Of a DNA stretch of 62,746 nt, positions 13,240 through 25,100 are shown in pieces. Source of the stretch: Spirochaetales bacterium (GTDB lineage: Bacteria; Spirochaetota; Spirochaetia; DSM-2461); contig JAFGYD010000056.1 of the NCBI GenBank assembly GCA_016936295.1, forward strand, positions 1 to 62,746, written 5' to 3'. The position numbers and the translations under genes are program-made. Each line of letters opens with the position of its first letter. The stretch's first letter is position 1. A model generated the notes under the pieces. The model did not search any database, had not been told where the DNA came from, and was given only the letters and a program-made list of their open reading frames with translations.

Positions 13240-14760
13240 TTATAAAGGAGCTTCTAAACTGCTAATTGAAAAACTAATTGGATCAACAGTTATTCCTTGA
13301 AGATTTGTTCCTATACTTATTGAGGCACTATTGCCAACTAATTCATTAATCCTTAAAATAGAAGATGTCGTTGGAGAGATCCCCTGATTAATATAGTAAC
13401 TTATAACCCCTATATCTAGTGTTATGATAACATTCTCTTTAGGAAGTGTTATAGCTACCCCGTCAGCTTTAAGTATGATTTCAACAGCGGCTGCAGGTAT
13501 AATTTTACCATCAACATCAGTTTCAACAGAAATACTATTTGCAGGAACGGTTTCTAAAGTATAAACAACTTCTGCAGGTTGCATAGTTACATTAGCAGTA
13601 ACAGTAACAATATCACCTGCAAATTCTGTCGGTGCAAATTCTATCGCTGCTGAACCATTAATGCTCAAAATAGTTACTTTAATTGTATAATCATTAATGG
13701 CTGTTCTTTCAATTTTATATTCTTCTAATCCCACAGTAAAAGAATCTATATGTATCTGAGCAATATCACCTATACTACTTACTATTTGCACTAAAACATA
13801 AGCATTTTCAGATACTACAAAATTATTCTCATCAACCATAATATCAAGTTGTAATGGAGTTATTTCTAAATCCCAAGTAGGATCGCCTGGTGGTGGTGGA
13901 TCAATGACAACTTCAGTTGTAGGTACATAAGCAGCAAATAAACGTGTAGTATATGATTTCCCATCAGCTGTATATTTAACTAAAGCACTTCCGAAATTAT
14001 TAGTTATCGTATCAACAGTTATTTTAACACCTCCAAAAACAAGCTCTTTAGTAAGTGTTAACCCTACAACCTCTAAAATATCGACATTTTGAACATAAAA
14101 AGGCTGACTGTTTTTAGTAACTTTAACCATTGTATATCCTGCAGCTGCATCACCAATTTTTAATAAAAATTGAGGCTCTAATTTTATATCTATATCATCA
14201 ACACCAAGAGAAAGCGCATCTAATTTAGCGTCTATCATAGCATTAATTTGAGATTCTGTAAATCCAGCTACCGCAGTGGCAACATATTGTTCCAAAAAAG
14301 CTTTTACTTGAATTCTCTTTGATCTCTCATTTTTATTTTCTTCAAAAGGTTGGGAAATTACAAAATAAGATAGGTCTGTATCAAGCGAGCCTAATAACCC
14401 TAACGAATCAGAACGCAACTTAAGAAATAAATCCTTCCTTTCGTCTCTTTCCACAATGGTCATTCCAATACCATTTCTCGCTATTTCAGAAATATCATCT
14501 TCATTATTATAAACTTCAATTTTAGGTATTTGGCTGGGCATTACACTAGCTGTTACACTATCTCTATTTTTAACATTATCATTAGTTGCTTTTTTGAATA
14601 GCCCCTGTCGTGTTTCGGTGCCCTCAGAATCAGGTTCCAAAAAAAATGGAATTGATTTAAATAATTCCCAAAATGTTTTTTTAGTGGGCTTGTTGTTTTT
14701 ATTAAAACGAGTACCCTGAGAAGTGTCAGGAGTACTAAAAAACCATGATCTATATTTCAT
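13240..14760 (-). CDS. Putative tail fibre / receptor-binding protein with Ig-like domains
   Basis: The 506-residue protein is the last gene of the structural operon. Residues 1-70 are basic and aromatic, without a signal peptide. Residues 70-280 are mixed, with a helical FLEQYVATAVAGF segment. A proline linker (PPPPGDP, about 282-288) then leads to two domains of about 110 residues each, rich in Val, Ile, Thr and Ser (TWDLEITPLQLDIMV and VVYTLETVPANSISVETD), which look like Ig/Big-type beta sandwiches. Such tandem sandwiches are common in phage fibres that bind surface glycans or proteins. Its place after the ejection proteins, next to a possible carbohydrate-binding protein, supports a tip role. 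The specific receptor cannot be read from sequence. Confidence 0.55.
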   Translation of the reverse strand: MKYRSWFFSTPDTSQGTRFNKNNKPTKKTFWELFKSIPFFLEPDSEGTETRQGLFKKATNDNVKNRDSVTASVMPSQIPKIEVYNNEDDISEIARNGIGMTIVERDERKDLFLKLRSDSLGLLGSLDTDLSYFVISQPFEENKNERSKRIQVKAFLEQYVATAVAGFTESQINAMIDAKLDALSLGVDDIDIKLEPQFLLKIGDAAAGYTMVKVTKNSQPFYVQNVDILEVVGLTLTKELVFGGVKITVDTITNNFGSALVKYTADGKSYTTRLFAAYVPTTEVVIDPPPPGDPTWDLEITPLQLDIMVDENNFVVSENAYVLVQIVSSIGDIAQIHIDSFTVGLEEYKIERTAINDYTIKVTILSINGSAAIEFAPTEFAGDIVTVTANVTMQPAEVVYTLETVPANSISVETDVDGKIIPAAAVEIILKADGVAITLPKENVIITLDIGVISYYINQGISPTTSSILRINELVGNSASISIGTNLQGITVDPISFSISSLEAPL

Positions 14761-14762
14761 AA

Positions 14763-15212
14763 TTAATAAATTTTAAATGGTACTTCTGCACCTTCTATTA
14801 CACAATTTTCAATACCTATATTTCTATTTAACTCTGGGTTATTATATTCTAAATCAAAAATATCAAATAACTGATCAACTATATTTTTATCAACCCTACA
14901 AGAATAAAACTTTCTTATTGCTTCTGTATTATACTTCTCAATATAGAAAGAATTTAAGTTCTCAGCAGCCAAAGAATCAATTTCAATGTCTTTTGCCCTT
15001 TCCCTGTCTACCATTATCAAAAAGAACAATAAACGTCTTAAATCGCCTATAACATCAATTACAGTTGTTACCCCAAGAAGCTCTTTAACAACAATCTTAT
15101 CCGTTAATTCATTTATGTATGTTTGCATAACGATAAAAGAGCTATTAATTTTTTCTTCTAATCTATTAATAATTAAACCTCCATTAGATGTGTATATATC
15201 ATTTGTAATCAT
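14763..15212 (-). CDS. Hypothetical structural-operon protein (149 aa)
   Basis: This helical, acidic protein (ITNDIYTSNGGLIINRLEEK, then VIDVIGDLRRLLFFLIMVDRERAK) may be a small adaptor or fibre chaperone. A hydrophobic helix (LLFFLIMV near residue 70) is too short to span a membrane with confidence. It lies 2 bases from the preceding 318-residue gene and 2 bases from the fibre gene. Small helical proteins between tail-tip genes often help fibre assembly, but nothing specific is seen here. Confidence 0.5.
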   Translation of the reverse strand: MITNDIYTSNGGLIINRLEEKINSSFIVMQTYINELTDKIVVKELLGVTTVIDVIGDLRRLLFFLIMVDRERAKDIEIDSLAAENLNSFYIEKYNTEAIRKFYSCRVDKNIVDQLFDIFDLEYNNPELNRNIGIENCVIEGAEVPFKIY

Positions 15213-15213
15213 A

Positions 15214-16170
15214 TTAACAAGATTTACATTGATTCACTAACAGCTTCATTTTATCTATTAAAAGTCCAACAGTACTTATATAATCGTCCATTTCAGCCTC
15301 ATCATCAAGTAATCCGTAAAACCTTATTTTCTCTACACTAAGATTCATATAAATAGCAAAGTAAAGATTGCTAAACTCATTTATCTTTTTATTTATATCT
15401 GCTAACTTTGAGCAATCATCACCTTCACACAACAATGTGTCTACAAGCTTTCTTGAACAAACTTCAAAAGAATAAAAATTATCAACTATTAATATGAGCT
15501 GATCTTCATTCCCGTTAACAATACAATTAATTACTACCTTATAAACCCCATCTTCTATTAATGTAAATGTATTATTCTCAACCTCCCATAAAAATTCATT
15601 ATTATACTTATACAGGTTAATGTCTATTGTAGTAACAAGACCTTCAAAATTATTTCTTACTTCATAATCATAATTCCCTTTTCGTATAAGACTGTAATAG
15701 GGCGTTAAAGGAACCTCACAGATAAGATCAAAAGAAGCATAAAGAGAGTCTATCTCTACACTAAAACCATTAACAAGAATGTTATGTGCTGTTTCAGGTT
15801 CTAATATATTCCAATCACTATGTGTGGGGAGATTCCCCGTTAGTGTATTTGCAACATAAAAGTTATCTTCATAATATGCTAATTCACCAACGAAATAATT
15901 ATAATCTTCTCTGTATTGTTTTATTATAAATATTTTAAACCTTGCTATTCCGCCAGCAGAAGAAAATATATTGACAATATCAAAGAAATTTGTCAAATCA
16001 GTTACTATTATACCCGTCTCCCAATCACCAAAAGTATATGAAAAGGCAATACCGAAATCTTCTCTTGAGATTTCACCATTATTAATATCTATTGGATAGT
16101 CGGTAAGGTCTTTTAGATAAAGTAGACTATCTTCTGTATCTAAAAAAAATATGAAATCAGTATTCGCCAT
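15214..16170 (-). CDS. Tail-tip protein with a possible carbohydrate-binding module
   Basis: The 318-residue protein is beta-rich and acidic. Residues around 108-133 read ELAYYEDNFYVAN, then GNLPTHSDWNIL. This recalls the chitin/cellulose-binding CBM5/12 pattern ('G..Y..N..V...S....G..P......W..L') seen in many phage fibres. The C-terminal 90 residues are helical with four cysteines (CEGDDC, and CKSC at the end). It directly follows the giant ejection protein and precedes the fibre gene, which fits a tail-tip or host-recognition role. The CBM match is by eye and partial. Confidence 0.5.
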   Translation of the reverse strand: MANTDFIFFLDTEDSLLYLKDLTDYPIDINNGEISREDFGIAFSYTFGDWETGIIVTDLTNFFDIVNIFSSAGGIARFKIFIIKQYREDYNYFVGELAYYEDNFYVANTLTGNLPTHSDWNILEPETAHNILVNGFSVEIDSLYASFDLICEVPLTPYYSLIRKGNYDYEVRNNFEGLVTTIDINLYKYNNEFLWEVENNTFTLIEDGVYKVVINCIVNGNEDQLILIVDNFYSFEVCSRKLVDTLLCEGDDCSKLADINKKINEFSNLYFAIYMNLSVEKIRFYGLLDDEAEMDDYISTVGLLIDKMKLLVNQCKSC

Positions 16171-16175
16171 GACTA

Positions 16176-19100
16176 TTAATTATTTTGATTTAATTTTTTA
16201 TTTAATGCCTCTTTAGCTCTTTTTATCTTTAATTCTTGCGCTTTTTTTCTTCTTCTTTCTTTTTCAACTTCAACAAAGTTTTGTCCGGTTACTAAATTCC
16301 CAAATTCTCTCATAGCTGAATACTGACCTTCAAAAGGAACCTTAAGCTTATAATTACCAAATGTATCAGTAAATAATCCAGTAACAATATCTATAGCCGC
16401 AAAAGGATGTTCAAATGATTCTAACAGTAAAGGTAAAACAAATAATGATTGATATGAATACTTAAAGTTTTTAAGTATTCTTAATGGAGGGAGTTTATTT
16501 TTATTCTTTTCTTTATCATCCCAATCATCAGCTACCAATAATGAATAAATTATTGCCATAAAAATATATGTAGATAATGTGGTAATACCACGAATAATAT
16601 TTGTTTTTTCACTGCCATCCAGTTTCTGCCAAAAATGAATGTCTTTAGCTTTATAAGCATCAAATAAAGCGTTTTTTATGGTTACTAAATAACCTTCGAC
16701 CATTTCATGCTCCCACTTAGTAAGCCAAACATCTTTACCATCACTATCTTTAGTTTTATAGGCAACAAACTTTCCAAGTCCATCAACTTTTGTTTTACTA
16801 ATAAAAGCAGCATTAATTCTGCTTTCTGCAAACTTTTTAAACATCATAAACAATCTACCAACAAATACATTCCCTAAAGGAGCGCTAGATTTATTATCAT
16901 AATTACCGATTATATATCTATTTGCATAAACTTTAAATTTACGCCCCTCCTTTATTGAATATGCTCTTGTAGGCATAATAACACCGTCTACAGTAATAGC
17001 ATTTTTATCATCTTGAAGTTTATCTATTATAAGACGTTTTCTAAGCGATATAGCTAATGCTTTTCCACTATCCGTTAGCTTCCCGTCAACGAAAAATCTT
17101 TTGTCTTTTAAAGGATTATACTTAATAGTTCCAGACTCCTTATTGTATTCGTGAGCATCATAAGTACCGTCTGTTTTCATTACAGCAACTAAAGATGTAG
17201 ATCTAGCATAGACGTCTGTAGCCCAGTTTATCCAATTTATATAGAAATTACTAAGTATATGGCGTTTAGTTTTCTGATGTGTCCTGTGTTCTATCATCTC
17301 GTAATCTTCTGAATTAAACACCCTATAATCATGTGCTAATTGAGAAACAAGATTATAATTAGTGAAAAAGTCCATGGATGATGTTGTAAGATTTTTCAGC
17401 CCTGGCCCATAAACATCACTACCAACCATACCCGCAATACTATTTGTTAAAGCTTCGACAAAAGAATATGAGGCGTTTGTTATTGCACTTAAAACACCAA
17501 TATTAAAATTCATTGTCATTACAAGAGAAGAAGCTGCGCGCATAGTAAAAGAAGTTGTCTTATCAATATCTATTCCTAATATAGGAGCTTTCATCCTCTT
17601 TCTTCTATTATGAACAGCCATAATCATATAATCATCTAGATATTCAATTAAAACTTTATTGTTTATATTTCTGTTAATTTGATCGTCAAGCAATAAAGTT
17701 CTAATTCCGTTAGCTATAGGCAATACACTGCTTTCATACTCATTTTTTCTTATAATAGACATTGTGAAATAATTAAGAATGGTTTCTAAATCTTTCATCA
17801 TTCCCGCATTCATATCTGCGTCTAGAACAACTATTTTATTATCCTTAACCGTGTATCCAAGTTTTGTTTCTAGAGTGTTTAAATTGCCGTAGGTGTCTTT
17901 TACATAACTATTAACCCCCAACTGTTCAATAAAAATATCCTTAATAGTATTTGTTTCTTTTTCAATATCAGTAGAATCAAAAGGAATATCTTCATACATA
18001 TCATTAATATTTGATGCTTCCTGATAAAACCTTTTGATAAACTTTCCTACTTTACCTTGCGATAAATATGCGGAAGCACTCTTTGTTATTATAGGAATCC
18101 TTCCTTTTGTAAATGCTGTTTCCTTTAGTTTTTCTGCGGCATCTTCTTTAGTAAACATTTGCAATTTACCGTCTTTTTTTGTGCCTATGCTAGTCTTTTG
18201 ACGACTAGCATAGATGTGTTCTATGAGCATTTCTTCTATATGATCAACAATAATCTTTCCCCTGTCTATCACTTTTTGAAATTCAGGGTCTTCAATTAAT
18301 TTTTGTTTGGCTTGTTTAGCATATAAAGGGTCTAATTTTTCATCAGTAGTCCAATAGATGTGACCTACATTAACAATTTGTTCATTTTTTAATTTTACCT
18401 TAACAAATAAATCTTCAAATATATTCTCACTTACATCAAAGAAATAAGATTTCAACCTTTCTTTTTTACGATTTTCAAACCATTTAAAAATACCTTCCTC
18501 TGTACCGTTCCCCCTAAATATCTCCATACGTTTTTCGTACTCATTAACTACTAAACCATCACTACGAATTAATGTATTTCTTAATCTTTGGAAATATTCA
18601 TCACCTATAAGATCAGGAGATCCAGCCCAACGTCGTGAATCACTCATTGTTTTACGCTCATTCATAGCTACATTTCCCATAAACTCTAACTCATATATAG
18701 AATTGATAAGAAACTCTATCTCACGCTTTGTTTCATAGTTATAATCGACAGGGTTATGTGTAGGATTTAAAGACTGTAAATAAGTAAGCCGACTTTGTAA
18801 TAAATCTATCATTGTAGGAATTCCACTTTCTCCCTTTTTATTAAGAGATAAGATATATCCAGTATATTTATTATCGCGTATCGAAGAATGATTTTGTTCA
18901 TAGAAACTCATAAGAACATCATAATAATCAACATGCCCACTATAATTTACTTTATCATTAAATAAAAGAGATAACTCCTCTGAAAGATTATCCATATATT
19001 CAGGAACAGTAGCCATTTTACTTATCCTATTAGAATATTTAACTTGATCAATGGAGTCAAAACGAGCCCTGTTTTTAGTATGAAAAATATTCCCCATATC

Positions 19101-22100
19101 TAAAACCTCAACCCCTAATGAATGAAAGTAATTCCGCATCAAAATCATATTTAATGAAAGACGTATTCTTTCCGTATTTCCAGACTTTAATCTAGCCCTC
19201 GCTGAATCTTGTTTACTAATGAAATTGTCAAGTAAATCAATTCCTTTTGTATAGTGATCAAACGAATTCATATTATAATTATAATATGAGTAGAATTGAA
19301 CAACATCTTTTCCTTCTATATTTCTTATTACAACTAAATAATCATCAAGAAGAAAATTTTCATTATACATATAAGAATAATTAGGATCGTTTTTTAAGTC
19401 TGAATATAATCTAACTTTTACTGTGCTATCTAATTTCATAGCATTGATAATCTTCATTACCTCACCTGGAGCATATGAAGAAACCATCTCCCCTGAAAAA
19501 TCCTCTTCTTTTCCAAAAATGGAAGAAACAGCATCTTCATTAATAGATCCGGAATTAATAAACCTAATTAATAATTCCATTTTTTCTGTCCTTGACTTAT
19601 CCCTATTTTTAATCGCATCCTTAATCCTATTCTCATTTTCTTCTGTATGCACATTTTGTCCTAAATAAATCTCCGTCCCTAAATAAGACTCGGGAATAAA
19701 ATATCCATAATCTTCATTGTAATTATTAGATGCAATCTGTTTCATTCGAGATATAAGGATATCTTCACTTCCTTTATCTGATATATTATTATTTGCAATA
19801 GCAATATCGTTATCTTTAAGTGTTTTGATTTTTGATATTGGTTTAGACTGTTTTTCAATAGGCATTAACTTAGTCAATTCAGTGCTTGTAATTCCAGATA
19901 TATATTTACCTTCAATTATAGCATTAAATAATTGAGCACTTAAATCATCAATATCTGTAAAACTATCAATAACAATTCCTTTATGATCAATTAAATTGTT
20001 AAACGTATTGTTTATAAAACGATAAATATTATTAAAGAAATCTCGAATGGCACTAAATAGTTTTTCTGAAAAACTTTGCTCAATATGTTGAGAAGCCAAC
20101 AATTCTTTTACCTTATCAACAGAGTTTAATCCCATAATTGTTACTATAATCTCCTCAATAAGATCGTCATGTAATAGATTGGGATAATGTTTCTTAACTG
20201 CAATGGCAATTTTATTACCATTAATAAGCATTCTCTCTGCTTCAAGATATAATTGATCATAAGCACTAGTATTAGAATTCTTCAATAAAGCTATAAAAAT
20301 ATGTGCTATCTCATGAATAGGAGTGTCTAACTGTACTTTCGCTTCATTTAAATAAACTATTCCATTTTTAACGAATCCTATTGGAGCATATCTATCATTA
20401 ATAATTTGAACGTCTATATTTGGAAAAGACCGCTTTATTTTATCTATTAGAACTTCTATTTTCTTAATGCTTGTTCTATTCGCTTCGTTGCTTACTCTAG
20501 ACTCATTAACATTTACAGGTGTTCCTGTAACGTAATATTCTCCGTCTTTATTATTAAGATATTTTCCTGTTAGCCTTGCTTTTGTCCCATCTACTAAAAT
20601 AACAATATCTCCCTCAGCAGGCATAGATTTAGTTTTTACACTATTATTTTTTGAAAAATCAATATACTTAAAATTGTCGCCCTTGATAGTGATCTCTTGT
20701 TTCCCATTTTCATCAACAGTTCTCATTTGCTCAATATCAGAAAAACTAAAACCATTAAAAAATTTACCTGGATATGAAGATTTACTTTTTAAAGAATGAA
20801 TATTAAAAGGATTTCCGTAATCTATTGTAGACACTTCATATTCTCCATCTTCATTCTTTCTAAATATTACAGGATGACCCATCTTATGCCCGTCTAAACG
20901 ATCATATATTAGTATTTCAGCCTCTGCATCCTTTTTCGGATAAAAGTCTATTGTAGCCTCTGTATTAAACTCATCTTTGATGCCTTTTATGATATTAAAG
21001 TTCATTCGACTATTATTAAGACCAAGTCTGCTCTTATGAGCAATATTAGTAAGCATTATTTTACGTTGATTACTATTAAAATCATTGAAAATGGTTTTTA
21101 AATGTTTTGAATATTCCTGCTCCAGTACAGAATCCATAACGGAATTCATACTCCCTTTATAATTGTTAAATCCATTAGTAATTAATTGATAAATCCTAAA
21201 AGCTTTTTTATCCTCATCATTTAGCAATATAAACCCAGTTTTCAATTTGTTTATTATATTGTTTTTCTGATTTTTCAACTCCTCAATATAAACAATTTTA
21301 TAATTCTCGGTTGTCTTTATTTTAAGCGCATGAAAAAAAGCATTGTTTTTATATTTTTTAGATGCACCTAAAGAATAATAATAATCTATAAAGTCATTTA
21401 TATATGCTAAGCGACCATTCTCATCTGCGGCTATTTTTGATAAATCATAACCCTTGACCTCGTCTCCTATTTTTAATTCTACATTAGTAAATGTATCAAG
21501 ATAAGTCCCAATCATAGCAGCATCAAACTCCTTAAAATACTTCTCTAAATCCTTAACATGCCTATTCCCTTTCTTATAAGTAATATAAGATTCATAAGCA
21601 TCTAAACCTTTTTTATCTTTATATTTAAAACTAGTTGCTTTAAATAAACTATTAACAGTAGATTTATATGCAGATATTGTTCTTATCTGAGATATAACGT
21701 TGCTTAATCCAGACAAAATATAAGGAATATTTAAAGACTCTCTTATATCTTTTTCTTGATTATGTTTAATATATGATTTAAGGTTTTTGCTTATAAAATT
21801 TAACTGATCCTCAACTGAAAATGATTTTGATGAAAGTGTGTCTTTATCATCTATAGTCTTAAGATAGCCCTCAAATAAACGATTTCCAACAGCGAATTCT
21901 ATATCAAAAACCTTAGCGTAAATATCTTGAATTGTTGACCCAGGGTCTTGATAAGCCTGAATAACCATCCCCATACGTTTAAGTTGCTCTCCAATCTTAG
22001 CATAATTCTGCAGTTCTTTAAGCTCCTTTCTTATTTTTGACTTTTCTTCTTCAAGCATATCTTCTTTATAAAAATCCGTATTCTTCATTCCTAACAAAAC

Positions 22101-25100
22101 AGAAACAGGAGTGACTTTATTAATATTATCAGAATAAATACTGTTTTTAAGTTTTGTTTTTTTAATGACTTCTTTTACAATAGGGCTTTTTAACATATCA
22201 TATAATGCCCCCTCTAAATTATTTGTAGTAATGTCTTCATTCCTATTTTTAAATAAGCTCTTATCTCTAATTTTATCATAAACAAATATAAATCCAGCAA
22301 TTAAAGGAGAGGATTCCTCTGTAATATCTAAACGTCCTAATAAGCCGGCCTCATTAGCATTGTCGGTAGCTGCGTTAACAAGTTTAGTTATTACATCTGT
22401 AGCGTCTAAAAACAAATTCTCTTTATCTTCATTAAATAATTCGGAAACACTATTCACATATCTCATAACTCCTGAATTTCTAGCCGACCTAGATAAATTA
22501 TTTAAAAAAGTTGATAGATTAGCAAAATGCCCAACTATCCTTCTTCCTGCAGCATTAGACTCATGAGTTTTTAAAAAGCTACCTATATTATAATAAGAAT
22601 TATTATTAGATTGTGGTGCCGAATTGCGCATAGATTCAAGATCAATACGCTGTAAAATATAATCTTTATTTAAAGGATTCTCATAATATTCTTCAAGACC
22701 ATTAAATATTAAATTTTGATGATATTCTAATGGGTTTCTCTTTTTGATTAACGATTCATTATAATTATAATCTTTTTCATCAACTGTTTTAGAGTCCACA
22801 ATCCTTCCATATTTATCAATAGACCTAAAGAAAATATTTAATTGATCAGCATCATAATCAGATCCATCAAGAATGCTTTTCTTAGGAGACATATAAGCGG
22901 TATTTTCAACCCCCCAACTAAATGCCACTAAACGTCCAATAGAACCCATAGATGATCCTGTTGTTGGAATGCGTACTGAAAACATATCTAAAGCTCTATT
23001 AAAGTTGAAATAAAATGTAACGAGACCATTTATTATTTCATTTTCACTCGTTTTGCCAAAATCTTTTTTGGCAGCCTTAGCAACATCGCCCTCATCTTTT
23101 ATATTATCTATAGCTTTATTATGCTCATTTATTATTCCTGAGGTGGACCTTTCAAATGCTCTAAAAATACTCTCTGGCATCATTGTTTTAAAATCATCAA
23201 CTGCCAACTTATTTTTTGGTAAACTATCTTTGATTTTCTTTAGTAATTCATTATAAGTAATATTTCCTGTTTTGTCATAAAGATTAATATTGTTAAAACG
23301 AAAAGATTCAGAAAGTGTCATCCCGTTTTCTACTCCGTAAACGTCTTTATAAATAAAAGGCATTATAACTTCTGCTTTACGGAATTTGTATTTTGCTCCG
23401 CCTTTTTTTGCTTTATCTATTTCTTCCTTCTTTTTCTCTAATAATGCATCTAATTCTTGTTTAAATTTAGATGTCTGTTCAACGGATAATTGTTCAGATG
23501 GTGCGATTCCTTTACCCTGATTATTATTTGCAAACTTTTTAAATCCTTCTATATCTTGTTTACCTGTTTGCTCTACATATTGTGAATAAACTTGTAATGC
23601 TCGTTGTTTTTGTTGTTGGTTAACCTCATTATAAGTAAAATCATTTAAGTCTTGTCTATTTAAAAAACTATCTGTAAGTACCTGTAATAACTGTTTATCA
23701 GACATTAAATTTAATATCCAATTAGTAAATTTTTTCCACCAATTATAGGCTTCTCCTTTTTGTTTTACAACTTGTTCACCGATAGCTTGTACTAAAGCTT
23801 CTTCACTGCCAAATCTTTTAATACCTTCTTGCACAATAGCTGTATCTCTAAACCAAGCTATATAATGATGTGCATATTCATGAGGTATTGTATCTGCTTT
23901 TTTATTTACAGCATCTACAAGTACAGTCATTGCTTTAATATTAGCTTGACCTATAATTCTATTAGTTTCATTACGTTGTAATAATACATTAGCTAAATCT
24001 CTTGTTGGATTAACTTCTATCTCTCTCCACTCATTGTCTACTTCATCAGTAATAGTTTTAACATTATCTTTACCAAATTGTTTCTCTAATATATTACCTA
24101 CTTTAATTTCATAAAATGCTTCAATAGGTTTAAGTTTTTCTATACCTTGTGATTTAAGTTCTTGTTTTTCTTTTTCTAAAGCAGCTACTGTATTTAACCT
24201 GTCTTGTTCAGTTAGAAATAGAGAAATTGCATTATTTTTAGTTCTCTCTATTCTATCTAAATATTCATTTATTTGTTTTAATCTGTCAACAATAGTTGTA
24301 TGCCCTTCAATCTCAGCAGCAGTTTCGCCTTTAGGGAATCTAATAGTAGTATAACCTTGTTTAGCAAAGTTTTGTACAGTAGCTTTAATAAAGAATGTAA
24401 CCCAGTTATTATCTTTATTTAGAAGTTGTAGAAATTGTTGTTCTTGTATAAAATTAGGATTTTTATCTATTACATTACCTTTATCATCTAACAAATATCT
24501 ATTCCAGCTTGGTTCTTCTTTACCACTTCTAACATATTTATTTTGAAATAAATCTGACTGCAACTCCTGTATTTCAGCCTCACCAGTCTTTTTATTAGTC
24601 CATACTCTCACATGACCTATTGTAGTATTATTAAATGTAGATTTAAAAGGTTCATGTATATCATTACTTGAATTTTGAATTAGTGGAGTATTTATTCCTA
24701 TCTCTTTATAAGACCAATTTTTACTATCTAATTTATCTTTTAAATATTGAAGTTTTTTATCATACTTTTCATTAACTCTATTTATTTTATTAGCTTCTAA
24801 ATTAAATAATACAGTTAAATCAGAATTACTTATATCATTTCTATTACTTTTAGGTTTACTTCCTATAATATGTATTTTATCGGTATCAAAAATAACTATT
24901 TCATCTACCCCACCTATTTTGCCATTTTTTCTATGTTTAGCTTCTTCCGATGTTTTATAAACTAATTTTGGTTTTTCAGATACAGCACAGTCATAACCAT
25001 TCTCTTCTAATTCAGTCTTTTCTTCTTTAGATATACTATCTGTTATTATACCTAAATCATCAGGGTCTTTATCTGTATCGTATATATTTTCAGCATTTAA

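Noticed and set aside
18420-19400. Possible PD-(D/E)XK nuclease in the C-terminal third of the giant protein (LDDYLVVIRN...GKDVVQFY)
   Set aside because: The spacing is suggestive, but the essential D/ExK is not present and no QxxxY motif follows, so the evidence is too weak to list as a domain.
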